From contig JADKHE010000006.1 in the NCBI GenBank assembly GCA_016721925.1, positions 156,426 through 220,425 on the forward strand: 64,000 bases of DNA, in the 5' to 3' direction. Positions 16,709 to 25,254 of this stretch are shown here, piece by piece. The first letter of the stretch is position 1; each line of letters starts with the position of its first letter. The notes beneath the pieces were generated by a model that searched no databases, was not told where the DNA came from, and saw only the letters and a program-made list of their open reading frames with translations. The stretch is from Candidatus Skiveiella danica. GTDB taxonomy: Bacteria > Pseudomonadota > Gammaproteobacteria > Burkholderiales > Burkholderiaceae_C. The position numbers and the translations under genes are program-made.

Positions 16709-17481
16709 GCCAGAACCCGAGCGACATCCTCACCCACTGCGAATCTGGTGTGATGACCATCACGCTGAATCGCGTGGACAAGAAGAATTCCATCACGGCG
16801 GCGATGTATGGCGCGATGGCCGACGCGCTGGTGCAGGCGGAGGCCGACCCGGCGATCCGGGCGGTGGTGCTTCAGGGGCATGAGACGGTCTTCAGCGCCG
16901 GCAACGACATCGGCGATTTCCTGAACCAGCCGCCGGCCACGGCCGAATCGCCGGTGTACCGTTTTCTGCACGGCATCGCCGGCTTTTCCAAGCCGCTGAT
17001 CGCCGCCGTCTGTGGGCCCGCTGTGGGCGTGGGCACCACGATGCTGTTCCATTGCGACCTGGTCTATGCCGGTGACAACGCGGCCTTCTCGATGCCCTTC
17101 GTCAACCTGGGCCTGTGCCCCGAGGCCGCATCGAGTCTGCTGGTGCCGCAGATGTTCGGCTACCACCGGGCCGCCGAGGCCTTGCTGCTGGGCGAGCCCT
17201 TCTTCGCCGAGGCGGCGCTCGAGGTCGGCCTGGTCAACCGCATCGTGCCACCGACCGAAGTGAATGGCGTCGCGCAGGGCGCCGCGCGCAAGCTGGCCCT
17301 CAAACCGCTGTCTTCGCTGATCGAGACCAAGCGCCTCATGAAGCAAGGTCAGGCGCCCCAGGTGGCGGCGCGGATGGCCGAAGAGGGCGCCAGTTTCGGG
17401 CGGATGCTGCGTGAGCCTGCCGCGCGCGAAGCCTTTGGTGCTTTCATGGAAAAGCGCAAACCCGACTTCAGCCGGTTCTGA
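16705..17481 (+). CDS. Enoyl-CoA hydratase/isomerase family protein
   Basis: 258-residue crotonase. Substrate and oxyanion segments TVFSAGNDIGDF near residue 60-70 and CGPAVGVGTTMLFHCDLVYA near 105-124 are clear. A glutamate lies in LGLCPEAASS, near the usual catalytic position; the second acidic residue found in true hydratases is not obvious, so an isomerase role is possible. It overlaps the isomerase-like gene by four bases and ends the first operon; a second TetR operator follows 45 bases downstream. Confidence 0.92.
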   Translation: MSQNPSDILTHCESGVMTITLNRVDKKNSITAAMYGAMADALVQAEADPAIRAVVLQGHETVFSAGNDIGDFLNQPPATAESPVYRFLHGIAGFSKPLIAAVCGPAVGVGTTMLFHCDLVYAGDNAAFSMPFVNLGLCPEAASSLLVPQMFGYHRAAEALLLGEPFFAEAALEVGLVNRIVPPTEVNGVAQGAARKLALKPLSSLIETKRLMKQGQAPQVAARMAEEGASFGRMLREPAAREAFGAFMEKRKPDFSRF

Positions 17482-17525
17482 TCGGCGGTCCGCGGGGTGT
17501 CGGCGCTTGTTGGTGGCGCCGCTTC

Positions 17526-17555
17526 ATTTTTACCAAGCACGTGCTTGCCAAAAAT
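17526..17555. promoter_or_regulatory. Long palindromic operator candidate upstream of the second TetR
   Basis: A 30-base dyad centred between 17540 and 17541. The inner 14 bases (17534-17547, CAAGCACGTGCTTG) are a perfect palindrome; the outer arms ATTTTT/AAAAAT also pair, so 13 of 15 positions match. It lies 26 bases before the start of the TetR gene at 17582 and matches the form of TetR-family operators. It probably mediates autoregulation of the TetR and acyl-CoA dehydrogenase unit. Confidence 0.78.
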
Positions 17556-17581
17556 AGGCGGGACTGCTATGGTTCCACCCC

Positions 17582-18262
17582 ATGCAACTGTACCCGGCGC
17601 CTGACGACGCGCTTGTCCCACCTCCCGATCGAGCCGTCCAGACGAAGCGTCCGCGCGGTCGTCCACCCAAGACAGTCGATGAGCGCGACGACGGCAACCG
17701 CCGCCAGGAGCTGATCCGCGCCGCGGCCCGGCTGTTTCACCGCAAGGGCTTTCATGCCACCAGCACGCGCGACATCGCCACGGCGGTGGGCATGCGCAGC
17801 GGCTCGCCTTTTTATCACTTCCGAAGCAAGGGTGAACTGCTGTACGCGGTGATGGATGAGGGCATGCGCTCGGCGATCGACCGGCAGAGGCGGGCCCTGG
17901 ACATTGCAAAACAGACAAGTTCGCATCCACGCGCGATCCTGGCTGCCCTGATCCGGAACCAGTTCGACGTGCTGCTGGGGCCGGGCAGTGACTTCATTCC
18001 AGTGATGCTGTACGAGTCGCGCGCGCTGAACGCCCGTCAGCGCGCCAGCCTGCTGCAACTGCAGAGCGACTACGAGTCGGCCTGGACGCCGGTGCTTGAG
18101 GAGCTGCACGCCAGCGGTCGCTTGCGCACCGAGGTCAAGCTGGCGCGGCTGCTGATCTTTGGCGCCCTCAACTGGGCGGTGCAATGGTATGACCCGCGCA
18201 AGAGCGCGTCACTCGACGACCTGACCGCCGCCGCCTTGACCCTTTTCATTCACGAGGACTGA
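17582..18262 (+). CDS. TetR family regulator
   Basis: 226 residues. A basic N-terminal arm (KRPRGRPPKTVDERDDGNRR) precedes the helix-turn-helix at about residues 40-85 (ATSTRDIATAVGMRSGSPFY then HFRSKGELLYAVMDEGM). The C-terminal TetR region ends PRKSASLDDLTAAALTLFI. The palindrome just upstream is its probable operator. It is followed after 40 bases by an acyl-CoA dehydrogenase on the same strand. No matching palindrome lies between them, so the pair appears to be one autoregulated unit. Confidence 0.9.
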   Translation: MQLYPAPDDALVPPPDRAVQTKRPRGRPPKTVDERDDGNRRQELIRAAARLFHRKGFHATSTRDIATAVGMRSGSPFYHFRSKGELLYAVMDEGMRSAIDRQRRALDIAKQTSSHPRAILAALIRNQFDVLLGPGSDFIPVMLYESRALNARQRASLLQLQSDYESAWTPVLEELHASGRLRTEVKLARLLIFGALNWAVQWYDPRKSASLDDLTAAALTLFIHED

Positions 18263-18302
18263 AGCGCCGCTTGCGCGCAACCTTCACCGACCGGAGACAT
18301 CC

Positions 18303-19484
18303 ATGCAATTCACACACGAACACCTCGAGATCCAGAAGACCCTCAAGCGCTTCATCGACGCCGAGATCAACCCCCACGTCGATGAATGGGAAGCCGCCGA
18401 AATCTTTCCGGCCCATGAGGTGTTCAAGAAGCTTGGCAACCTGGGTTTGCTGGGCCTCACCAAGCCGGAGGCGTTCGGCGGCGCAGGCCTCGACTATTCC
18501 TATGCCATGGCGATGGCCGAGGCGCTGGGCCACATCGAATGTGGCGGCGTGCCGATGGCCATCGGTGTGCAGACCGACATGTGCACCCCGGCGCTGGCGC
18601 GCTTTGGCAGCGACGAGTTGCGTCGGGAGTTTCTGGTGCCGGCCATTGCTGGCGACATGGTGGGCTGCATCGGCGTGAGCGAGCCCGCGGCGGGCAGCGA
18701 CGTGGCAGGCATCAAGAGTGTGGCCCGCAAGGACGGTGACGACTATGTGATCACCGGCCAGAAGATGTGGATCACCAACAGCCTGCAGGCCGACTGGATG
18801 TGCATGCTGGTCAACACGGGCGACGGGCCCATCCACAAGAACAAGAGCCTGGTCATGGTGCCGATGCGTGACGGCCCGAACGGCAAGCTGACCAGGGGCA
18901 TCGAGGTGGCCCAGAAGATCCGCAAGATCGGCATGAACAGCAGCGACACCGGCCTGATCTATTTCGACGAGGTCCGGGTGCCGCAGCGTTACCGCATCGG
19001 CGCCGAAGGGCAGGGCTTCATCTACCAGATGCAGCAGTTCCAGGAAGAGCGCCTGTGGGCGGCGGCCAGCTGCCTGCAATCGCTCACCAACTGCATCCAG
19101 TGGACCATCGAGTGGGCCCAGGAGCGCAAGCTGTTCGGCGCCACCCTGGCGGACCAGCAGTGGGTCCAGTTCAAGCTGGCCGAACTCAAGACCGAGGTGG
19201 AAAGCCTGCGCGCACTCACCTACCGGGCGGGAGAGCTGTATGTGCAGGGCCAGGACGTGCTGGAACTGGCCAGCATGGCCAAGCTCAAGGCCGGGCGGCT
19301 GAACCGCATCGTGCCGGACACCTGCCTGCAGTTCTGGGGCGGCATGGGCTTTACCTGGGAAAACAAGGTCTCGCGGATGTACCGCGACGGCCGCCTGGGC
19401 TCGATCGGCGGCGGCGCTGACGAGGTGATGCTGGGGATTCTGGCGCGCATCATGGGCGTGGCCAAGCGGCCGGCGGCGGCCTGA
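18303..19484 (+). CDS. Acyl-CoA dehydrogenase, citronellyl-/isovaleryl-CoA-like catalytic layout
   Basis: 393 residues. FAD segments GVSEPAAGSDVAGIKSV (124-140) and YVITGQKMWITNS (148-160) are intact. The canonical C-terminal catalytic glutamate (YEG) is missing: the same place reads IGGGADEVM. A glutamate pair at 248-249 (QFQEERLWAA) aligns with the helix-G base known in isovaleryl-CoA and long-chain acyl-CoA dehydrogenases, so the base has probably moved there. Overall it resembles citronellyl-CoA dehydrogenase AtuD, which suggests a branched or terpenoid acyl-CoA, though this is tentative. Second gene of the second TetR unit. Confidence 0.93.
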   Translation: MQFTHEHLEIQKTLKRFIDAEINPHVDEWEAAEIFPAHEVFKKLGNLGLLGLTKPEAFGGAGLDYSYAMAMAEALGHIECGGVPMAIGVQTDMCTPALARFGSDELRREFLVPAIAGDMVGCIGVSEPAAGSDVAGIKSVARKDGDDYVITGQKMWITNSLQADWMCMLVNTGDGPIHKNKSLVMVPMRDGPNGKLTRGIEVAQKIRKIGMNSSDTGLIYFDEVRVPQRYRIGAEGQGFIYQMQQFQEERLWAAASCLQSLTNCIQWTIEWAQERKLFGATLADQQWVQFKLAELKTEVESLRALTYRAGELYVQGQDVLELASMAKLKAGRLNRIVPDTCLQFWGGMGFTWENKVSRMYRDGRLGSIGGGADEVMLGILARIMGVAKRPAAA

Positions 19485-19508
19485 GTGTGCTGAAGCACAA
19501 TCGAGCCC

Positions 19509-19992
19509 ATGCCCAAATCACTCATCTCAGTCAGCGAATTCGAACCGGAGTTCATCACCGGCCTGAAGGCCATCTTCGAGGAAAAGATCGTCTTCAATCA
19601 GGTGCTGGGCCTGAAGATCACCAGCCTCACGCCCTGCGCTGGTGACCGGGCGTATCGACATGCGTCCTGAGCTTGTCGGCCATTTCAGCTTCAACCGGAT
19701 CCATGGGGGCGTGATCAGTGCCGGCCTGGATGCGATGGGCGGCCTGGCCGCGATGGCCGCCATCGGCGCGCGCCACATGGACGAGTCGCCGCTGCAGCGC
19801 CTGCACCGCTTCTCCAAGCTCGGCACCATCGACCTGCGCATCGACTACCTGCGCCCCGGCATCAGCGAGTATTTCGAGCTGCGCGCCGAGGTGCTGCGCC
19901 TGGGCTCGCGCGTGGCCTCGACCCGCATGGAGTTCCGCGCGGCTGACGGAAAGCTGCTTTCAACCGGAGCGGGTGCTTACATCGTGTCCTGA
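19509..19992 (+). pseudogene. PaaI-type thioesterase, split by a frameshift
   Basis: ATG 19509 opens a frame reading MPKSLISVSEF to VLGLKITSLTPCAGD and stopping at 19668-19670. The rest of the domain continues in another frame from about 19638: VTGRIDMRPELVGHF, RIHGGVISAGLDAMGGLA, then the end YIVS with stop TGA at 19990-19992. Joined, the two halves make a normal hotdog thioesterase of about 160 residues. The break is at GCCCTGCGC, 19631-19639, and needs two missing bases or one extra. Either a recent mutation or a sequence error; the intact remainder favours error or very recent loss. It would be the third gene of the second TetR unit. Confidence 0.8.
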
Positions 19993-20054
19993 TTCGCTAT
20001 CGTTAGCATAGCTTGAAATGACCATTTGACGCTGGGAAGTGGTCATTTTTGTGG
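19991..20054 (+). repeat. Dispersed repeat, copy D
   Basis: GATTCGCTATCG, then ATAGC, ATGACCATT, CGCTGGGAAG and a T-rich end. The same order of blocks occurs at 28931-28987, 39806-39850 and 63752-63806 on the opposite strand and, more diverged, at 52682-52743. It begins at the stop of the thioesterase and fills the gap to the terminator of the receptor gene. No coding role is seen. Confidence 0.7.
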
Positions 20055-20064
20055 TCATAGATGC

Positions 20065-20086
20065 AAGAAAGCCGCCCGGGGGCGGC
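20065..20086 (-). terminator. Intrinsic terminator of the receptor/ligase/liv operon
   Basis: On the minus strand, GCCGCC and GGCGGC (20071-20086) form a six-pair stem with a four-base loop followed by TTTCTT. It begins about 20 bases after the stop of the leftward receptor gene at 20109, as expected for the end of the seven-gene leftward unit. Confidence 0.72.
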
Positions 20087-20108
20087 CTTCTGGCAGGTCA
20101 GCGGCGGA

Positions 20109-21281
20109 TCACTTGATCGACATGTACTCCGACACGACCTTCCAGCGGGCATCCTGCAGCTGGGACAGGCGGGTTGCGTTGCTGCCCAGTCGCTTGGTGG
20201 GCGAAAAGGTCAGCTCGGCGCTGCCGAAGATGTCCGGCGGGATCTTCATCGTGTCCATGGTCTTGATGAAGCTGTCGGTGCTCAGGTTCGGCCCGGCCTT
20301 CTGGGCCGCCTGAAGGAAGGCGTCGATCAGGTCGTAGCCATAGACCGAGAACACGGTGGGGTCTTCGTTGAACTTGGTCTTGTATTTGTTGGCCCAGAAC
20401 CGGATCGGTTGCGAGGTCTCGTCGGTGTAGGGGTTCTGCACGGTCATGGTGGCATACAACCCATCCATCGCCTTGCCGCCCAGCTTGTGGATCAGGTCGG
20501 TGTAGGCGGCGCTGGAGCCCAGGAAGACGGGGTTGAATCCGGTCTTGCGCGATTCGCCGATGGCGCCAATGGTCTCGCGGATGATGGTGCCCAGCACGAC
20601 CATGTCGCAGCCGGAGGCTTTCATCTTGGCCACCTGCGACGAGAAATCGGTGGCGCCGCGCTTGTAGCTGGTCTTCTCGGCCATGGTCATGCCGATGTCC
20701 TTCAGGCCCTCCTCGGCGCCGCGCAGCACTTCCAGCCCGAACTCGTCGTCCTGGTACATGGCGCAGACCTTCTTCGCGCTCTTTTCCTTGACCAGCTTGG
20801 GCGTGGCCAGCCGCATCTGGTCGAAGTAGGTGGCGGCGAAGGAGTACTTGAGCCGATTGAACGGCTCGTACATTTCGCGCGCGGCCGTGACCGGGAAGAA
20901 GTTGATGATGTTCTTCTCGAACAGCACCGGGAAGGTGGCCAGGTTCTGCGCCGTGCCGATGTGGCCGACCATCGCGAAGATCTTGTCCTGGTTCACCAGC
21001 TTCTGCGCAGCCAGTACGGCCTTCTTCGGGTCATAGGCGGAATCCTCGACCTTGAGCACGATCTTGCGGCCATGGATGCCGCCCTGCTCGTTGACCTCGT
21101 CCACGCGCAGCATCATGCCCAGGCGCACCTGCTTGCCGAAGCCGGCAATCGGACCCGAAAGATCCTGGATGGAGCCCAGCGTGATCTCCGTCTTGGACAC
21201 GCCCTGGTTCGAGTTCTGGGCCAGCGCGCCGGTGCTGGCCAGCGCCAGCGCCGCAGCCGCCGGAAGGATTCGGAATTTCAT
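20109..21281 (-). CDS. Liv-type ABC transporter substrate-binding protein (copy 1)
   Basis: 390-residue periplasmic receptor with a signal peptide (MKFRILPAAAALALASTGAL, cleavage after AQ). The mature protein begins NSNQGVSKTEITLGSIQDLS and shows type I periplasmic-binding-protein fold segments RVDEVNEQGGIHGRK and VGHIGTAQNLATFPV. Long blocks are shared with the gene immediately upstream, so the two are tandem paralogues. Last gene of the leftward unit livHMGF-ligase-receptor-receptor. Receptors in this setting bind amino acids or carboxylic/aromatic acids; the acyl-CoA ligase in the operon favours an acid. Confidence 0.93.
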   Translation of the reverse strand: MKFRILPAAAALALASTGALAQNSNQGVSKTEITLGSIQDLSGPIAGFGKQVRLGMMLRVDEVNEQGGIHGRKIVLKVEDSAYDPKKAVLAAQKLVNQDKIFAMVGHIGTAQNLATFPVLFEKNIINFFPVTAAREMYEPFNRLKYSFAATYFDQMRLATPKLVKEKSAKKVCAMYQDDEFGLEVLRGAEEGLKDIGMTMAEKTSYKRGATDFSSQVAKMKASGCDMVVLGTIIRETIGAIGESRKTGFNPVFLGSSAAYTDLIHKLGGKAMDGLYATMTVQNPYTDETSQPIRFWANKYKTKFNEDPTVFSVYGYDLIDAFLQAAQKAGPNLSTDSFIKTMDTMKIPPDIFGSAELTFSPTKRLGSNATRLSQLQDARWKVVSEYMSIK

Positions 21282-21383
21282 GGTGCCTTGTCTCCTGTAG
21301 TGGGAAGTCTGTGGTTATAGACCGCTCCCCGTCGCGGCGGACCCGCACTTTCCCTAGTGCACTCCGGCGTTCCGGGCCGGTGC

Positions 21384-22568
21384 TTACTTGAAGTAGTCGG
21401 ACACGACCTTCCACTTGCCATCCTGCAACTGCGACAGGCGCGAAGCGTCGCTGCCCAGGTGCTTGGTCGGCGTGAACTTCTGTTCCGGCGTGCCGAAGAT
21501 GTCCGGCGGCACGGTCATGGTGTCCATGGACTTGACGAAGCTGTCGGTGCTCAGGCCGGGGCCGGCCTTCTGCGCCGCGCGGATGAACAGGTCCATGATG
21601 ACGTAGCCGTAGGCCGAGAACACCGTCGGGTCTTCGTTGAACTTGGTCTTGTACTTGTTGGCCCAGAAGCGCAGCGGCTGCGAGGCCTCGTCGAGGTAGG
21701 GATTCTGGACGGTCATGGTGGCGTACATGCCGTCCATGGCCTTGCCGCCGAGCTTGTGGATCAGGTCGGTGTAGGCGGCCACGGAGCCCAGGAACACCGG
21801 GTTGAAGCTGGTCTTGCGCGATTCGGCGATGGTGCCAATGGTCTCGCGGATGATGGTGCCCAGCACCACCATGTCGCAGCCGGCGCCCTTCATTCGGGCC
21901 ACCTGCGAGGAGAAGTCGGTGGCGCCGCGCTTGAACGAGGTCTTTTCGACCAGTTCCATGTTGATCGTCTTCATGCCGGCTTCGGCGCCGCGCAGCACTT
22001 CGAGGCCGAACTCGTCGTCCTGGTAGATCGCGCAGACCTTCTTGGCGTTCTTTTCCTTGACCATGCGAGGCACGGCGATGCGCATCTGGTCGTAGTAGGC
22101 ACTGAGCATGGCGAACTTGAGCGGGTTCAGCGGCTCGTACATCTCGCGTGCGGCGGTCAGCGGCATGAAGTTGACGATCTTCTTCTCGAACTGCACCGGC
22201 ATGGCCGCATTGTTCTGCGCTGTGCCGATGTGGCCGGCCATGATGAAGATCTTGTCCTGGTTCACCAGCTTCTGGGCGGCCAGCACGGCCTTCTTCGGGT
22301 CATAGCCCGAGTCTTCGACCAGCAGCTTTATCTTGCGGCCGTGGATGCCGCCCTGCTCGTTGATCTCGTCCACCCGCAGTTGCAGCCCATTGCGCGCCTG
22401 CTTCCCGTAGCCGGCCAGCGGGCCGGACAGGTCCTGGATTGTGCCGACAAGGATTTCGTCCTTGCTGACGCCCTGCTGGGCTGCGGCCGGGCTGGCCAGC
22501 GTCCACAGCGCCGCGGCGGCGAGCGCGGCAGGAATCAGCGCCTGGAATTTGGAAAACGTTTTTTTCAT
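21384..22568 (-). CDS. Liv-type ABC transporter substrate-binding protein (copy 2)
   Basis: 394 residues from ATG 22568 (MKKTFSKFQALIPAALAAAA, cleavage after AQ). An upstream in-frame start at 22607 would put 13 residues before a normal signal peptide and is not preferred. The mature part starts QGVSKDEILVGTIQDLSGPL and is very close to the downstream paralogue: both share ARWKVV/GKWKVV-type ends, FGLEVLRGAE and MVVLGTIIRETIG. About 100 bases separate the two genes. The pair may give two affinities or ligands to one permease. Confidence 0.93.
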   Translation of the reverse strand: MKKTFSKFQALIPAALAAAALWTLASPAAAQQGVSKDEILVGTIQDLSGPLAGYGKQARNGLQLRVDEINEQGGIHGRKIKLLVEDSGYDPKKAVLAAQKLVNQDKIFIMAGHIGTAQNNAAMPVQFEKKIVNFMPLTAAREMYEPLNPLKFAMLSAYYDQMRIAVPRMVKEKNAKKVCAIYQDDEFGLEVLRGAEAGMKTINMELVEKTSFKRGATDFSSQVARMKGAGCDMVVLGTIIRETIGTIAESRKTSFNPVFLGSVAAYTDLIHKLGGKAMDGMYATMTVQNPYLDEASQPLRFWANKYKTKFNEDPTVFSAYGYVIMDLFIRAAQKAGPGLSTDSFVKSMDTMTVPPDIFGTPEQKFTPTKHLGSDASRLSQLQDGKWKVVSDYFK

Positions 22569-22587
22569 CGTGTGTCTCCTGTTGGGT

Positions 22588-24444
22588 TTAGCGGTACATG
22601 GCCTCAATCTGCTCGGCGTATTTCTTCTCGACCAGCTTGCGTTTGAGTTTCATGGTCGGGGTGAGTTCCTCGTCTTCGGCGCTCAGCTGGGTTTCGAGCA
22701 GGAAGAACTTCTTGATCTGCTCGACGCGGGCGAACTTCTTGTTCACGTCGTCGATCACGCCCTGGATCAGCGCCTGGACTTCGAGCGAGCGCGTCAGGCT
22801 GCTGTAGTTGGAGAACGGCACGTCGTGGTCCTGCGCGTATTTTTCGACGTTCTCCTGGTCGATCATGATGATCACGGTCAGGTAGGGCCGCTTGTCGCCG
22901 ATGACGACCGCATCCGTCACATAAGGCGAGAACTTGAGCTCGTTTTCCAGCTCGCTGGGCGTGATGTTCTTGCCGCCGGCCGTGATGATGATGTCCTTCA
23001 TCCGGTCGGTGATCCTGAAGTAGCCGTCCTCGTCCATCAGCCCGACATCGCCGGTGTGCAGCCAGCCTTCGGCGTCGATGGTTTCGGCGGTTTTCTCCGG
23101 CAGGTTCAGGTAGCCGGCAAACACGTTGGGGCCGCGCACCAGGATCTCGCCCGTGGCCGGATCGATCTTCACTTCGTTGAACTCCGCGGCCGGGCCGATC
23201 GAGCCGGGCTTGATGCGCGCAGCCGGCACGCCGGTGGAGGCGCCGCAGGTCTCGGTCATGCCCCACACTTCCAGCATGGGCACGCCCAGCGCCAGGTACC
23301 ACTTGACCAATTCCGGCGAAATCGGCGCCGCTCCCGTGACCAGGAAGCGCGCGCGGTGAATGCCGATGAGTTTGCGCACGTTGTTCAGCGCCAGCCAGCG
23401 CGCCAGCGTGAACTGCGCCTTCAAGCCACCGCTGACGGTCTGGCCGGCCAGCACCAGGTCCGCGATCTGCTTGCCCACACCGATGGCCCAGGCATAGGTG
23501 GCGCGCTGCAAGGGACTGGCTTCCTTGAGCGTGATCATCACCCCGGAATAGAACTTCTCCCAGACCCGCGGAACCGCCGTGAACACGGTGGGCGCGATCT
23601 CGCGCACGTTCTCGGGCACGGTCTCGGGGTTTTCCACAAAGTTGAGCTTGGCACCGGTGTAGAGCGAGAAGTACTCGCCGCCCATGCGCTCGGCGATGTG
23701 GCACAAGGGCAGGAAGCACATGCACTCGTCGGCCTCGGTGCGCGCGATCAGCGTGTTGTAGCCGCGCACCGTATAGACCAGGCCACCATGGGTGTGCATC
23801 GCGCCCTTGGGCTTGCCGGTGGTGCCCGAGGTGTAGACCAGGATCGCCAGGTCTTCGGGCTTGCAGGCCTTGACGCGCTGCATCAGTGCATCGGCGTGCA
23901 GCGCGTTGAATTCGCGGCCCAGTTCGCGCAGCTTCGCCAGGCTGAGAACACCGGGGTCGTCCAGCTTGTGCAGGCCTTCCATGTCGAACACGACGATCTT
24001 GCGCAGCATCGGCAGCTGCTCGCGCACCTCGAGCGCCTTGTCGAGTTGCTCGTCGTCTTCGACGAACAACACCGTGGTGCGCGAGTCCTCGCACAGGTAG
24101 TGCACCTGGCTGGCCGCATCGGTGGGGTAGATGCCATTGGAGACACCGCCGCAGCTGAGCACTGCCAGGTCGGCCAGCACCCACTCGATCACGGTGTTGG
24201 ACAGGATCGAGGCCGTCTCCTGCGGCTTGAAGCCCAGGCTCATGAGGCCGCCGGCGATCTCGCGCACGGCCTCGGCGGTCTGCTGCCAGGTCCAACTGCG
24301 CCAGATGCCGAGCTCTTTCTGGCGCATCCACACGTTGGGCCCGCGCTGCTCGACGGCGTTCCAGAACATCGCCGAGATGGTGTCGCCCGCCACCACGAGG
24401 TCGGTGCGGGGCTGGATCTGTGACAGGTCCCAAAGATTGCTCAT
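22588..24444 (-). CDS. AMP-forming acyl-CoA synthetase, long-chain (COG1022) type
   Basis: 618 residues. Activates a carboxylic acid with ATP and CoA. Adenylation motifs in order: LVYTSGTTGKPKGAMHTHGG (A3), WGMTETCGAST (A5), GWLHTGDVGLMDEDGYFRIT (A7), RMKDIIITAGGKNITPSELE (A8), and the C-terminal lysine in LTPTMKLKRK (A10). No signal peptide; cytoplasmic or membrane-peripheral. It lies between the livF ATPase gene (six bases away) and two receptors, so the import product is probably its substrate. Length and the inserted middle region fit the long-chain/very-long-chain ligase group rather than acetyl- or benzoyl-CoA ligases. Confidence 0.94.
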   Translation of the reverse strand: MSNLWDLSQIQPRTDLVVAGDTISAMFWNAVEQRGPNVWMRQKELGIWRSWTWQQTAEAVREIAGGLMSLGFKPQETASILSNTVIEWVLADLAVLSCGGVSNGIYPTDAASQVHYLCEDSRTTVLFVEDDEQLDKALEVREQLPMLRKIVVFDMEGLHKLDDPGVLSLAKLRELGREFNALHADALMQRVKACKPEDLAILVYTSGTTGKPKGAMHTHGGLVYTVRGYNTLIARTEADECMCFLPLCHIAERMGGEYFSLYTGAKLNFVENPETVPENVREIAPTVFTAVPRVWEKFYSGVMITLKEASPLQRATYAWAIGVGKQIADLVLAGQTVSGGLKAQFTLARWLALNNVRKLIGIHRARFLVTGAAPISPELVKWYLALGVPMLEVWGMTETCGASTGVPAARIKPGSIGPAAEFNEVKIDPATGEILVRGPNVFAGYLNLPEKTAETIDAEGWLHTGDVGLMDEDGYFRITDRMKDIIITAGGKNITPSELENELKFSPYVTDAVVIGDKRPYLTVIIMIDQENVEKYAQDHDVPFSNYSSLTRSLEVQALIQGVIDDVNKKFARVEQIKKFFLLETQLSAEDEELTPTMKLKRKLVEKKYAEQIEAMYR

Positions 24445-24450
24445 GCCGGC

Positions 24451-25254
24451 TTATCTCCAGTTCTTTTTCTTTTTCCAGCGCCGCTCACCGCGTTGGCCGG
24501 TTTCCTTCATGCCCAGGTAGAACTCCTTGATGTCCTCCTTCTCGCGAAGACGGGCGCAGGTGTCTTCCATCACGATGCGGCCGTTCTCCAGCACGTAGCC
24601 GTAGTCCGCGGCGTTGAGCGCCATGTTGGCGTTCTGCTCGACCAGCAGGATGGTGGTGCCGCGTTCGCGGTTGATGCGCACCACGATCTCGAAGATCTCC
24701 TTGGTGAGCTTCGGGGACAGGCCCAGGCTGGGCTCGTCGAGCAGGATCAGGTCGGGCGCGGCCATGATCGCCCGCGAGATCGAAAGCATCTGCTGCTGGC
24801 CGCCGGAAAGCAGGCCGGCGTCCTGCGCGGTGCGCTCCTTCAGGATCGGGAAATAACCGTAGACCGCCTCCATGTCGCGCGCCACGCCATCGCGGTCCTT
24901 GCGGGTGTAGGCGCCCATGAGCAGGTTGTCGTGCACGCTCAGCAGCGGAAACACCTCGCGGCCTTCGGGCACGTGGCTCAGGCCCTGCTGCACGATGAAG
25001 GCCGGGTCGCGGGCGGTGATGTTCTGGCCTTTGAACTCGATCGAACCCTTGCGGGGGTCGATGATGCCGGAGATGGTTTTCAGGATCGTGGTCTTGCCGG
25101 CGCCGTTGGAGCCGAGCACGGTGGCGATCTCGCCGCGGCGCACTTTCAGGCTGACCCCACGAATTGCCTTGATCGGGCCGTAGGCGCTCTCGACGTTGAG
25201 CAGTTTCAGCACCGGCGCGTCGCCGCCGGCGGTGGATGGGGGCGCTGCGCTCAT
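24451..25254 (-). CDS. livF: Liv-type ABC transporter ATP-binding protein LivF
   Basis: 267 residues from ATG 25254, which overlaps the livG stop by four bases (ATGA). Walker A GSNGAGKTT, signature LSGGQQQMLSI, Walker B LILLDEPSLGLSP. A lysine/arginine-rich tail (RRWKKKKNWR) ends the protein and is slightly unusual. Cytoplasmic ATPase energising import with LivG through the LivHM channel. Confidence 0.94.
   Translation of the reverse strand: MSAAPPSTAGGDAPVLKLLNVESAYGPIKAIRGVSLKVRRGEIATVLGSNGAGKTTILKTISGIIDPRKGSIEFKGQNITARDPAFIVQQGLSHVPEGREVFPLLSVHDNLLMGAYTRKDRDGVARDMEAVYGYFPILKERTAQDAGLLSGGQQQMLSISRAIMAAPDLILLDEPSLGLSPKLTKEIFEIVVRINRERGTTILLVEQNANMALNAADYGYVLENGRIVMEDTCARLREKEDIKEFYLGMKETGQRGERRWKKKKNWR

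Noticed and set aside
22604..24433. Long frames overlapping the acyl-CoA ligase on either strand
   Set aside because: Low-complexity His/Arg/Gly-rich translations with no motifs; the ligase frame has every adenylation motif.
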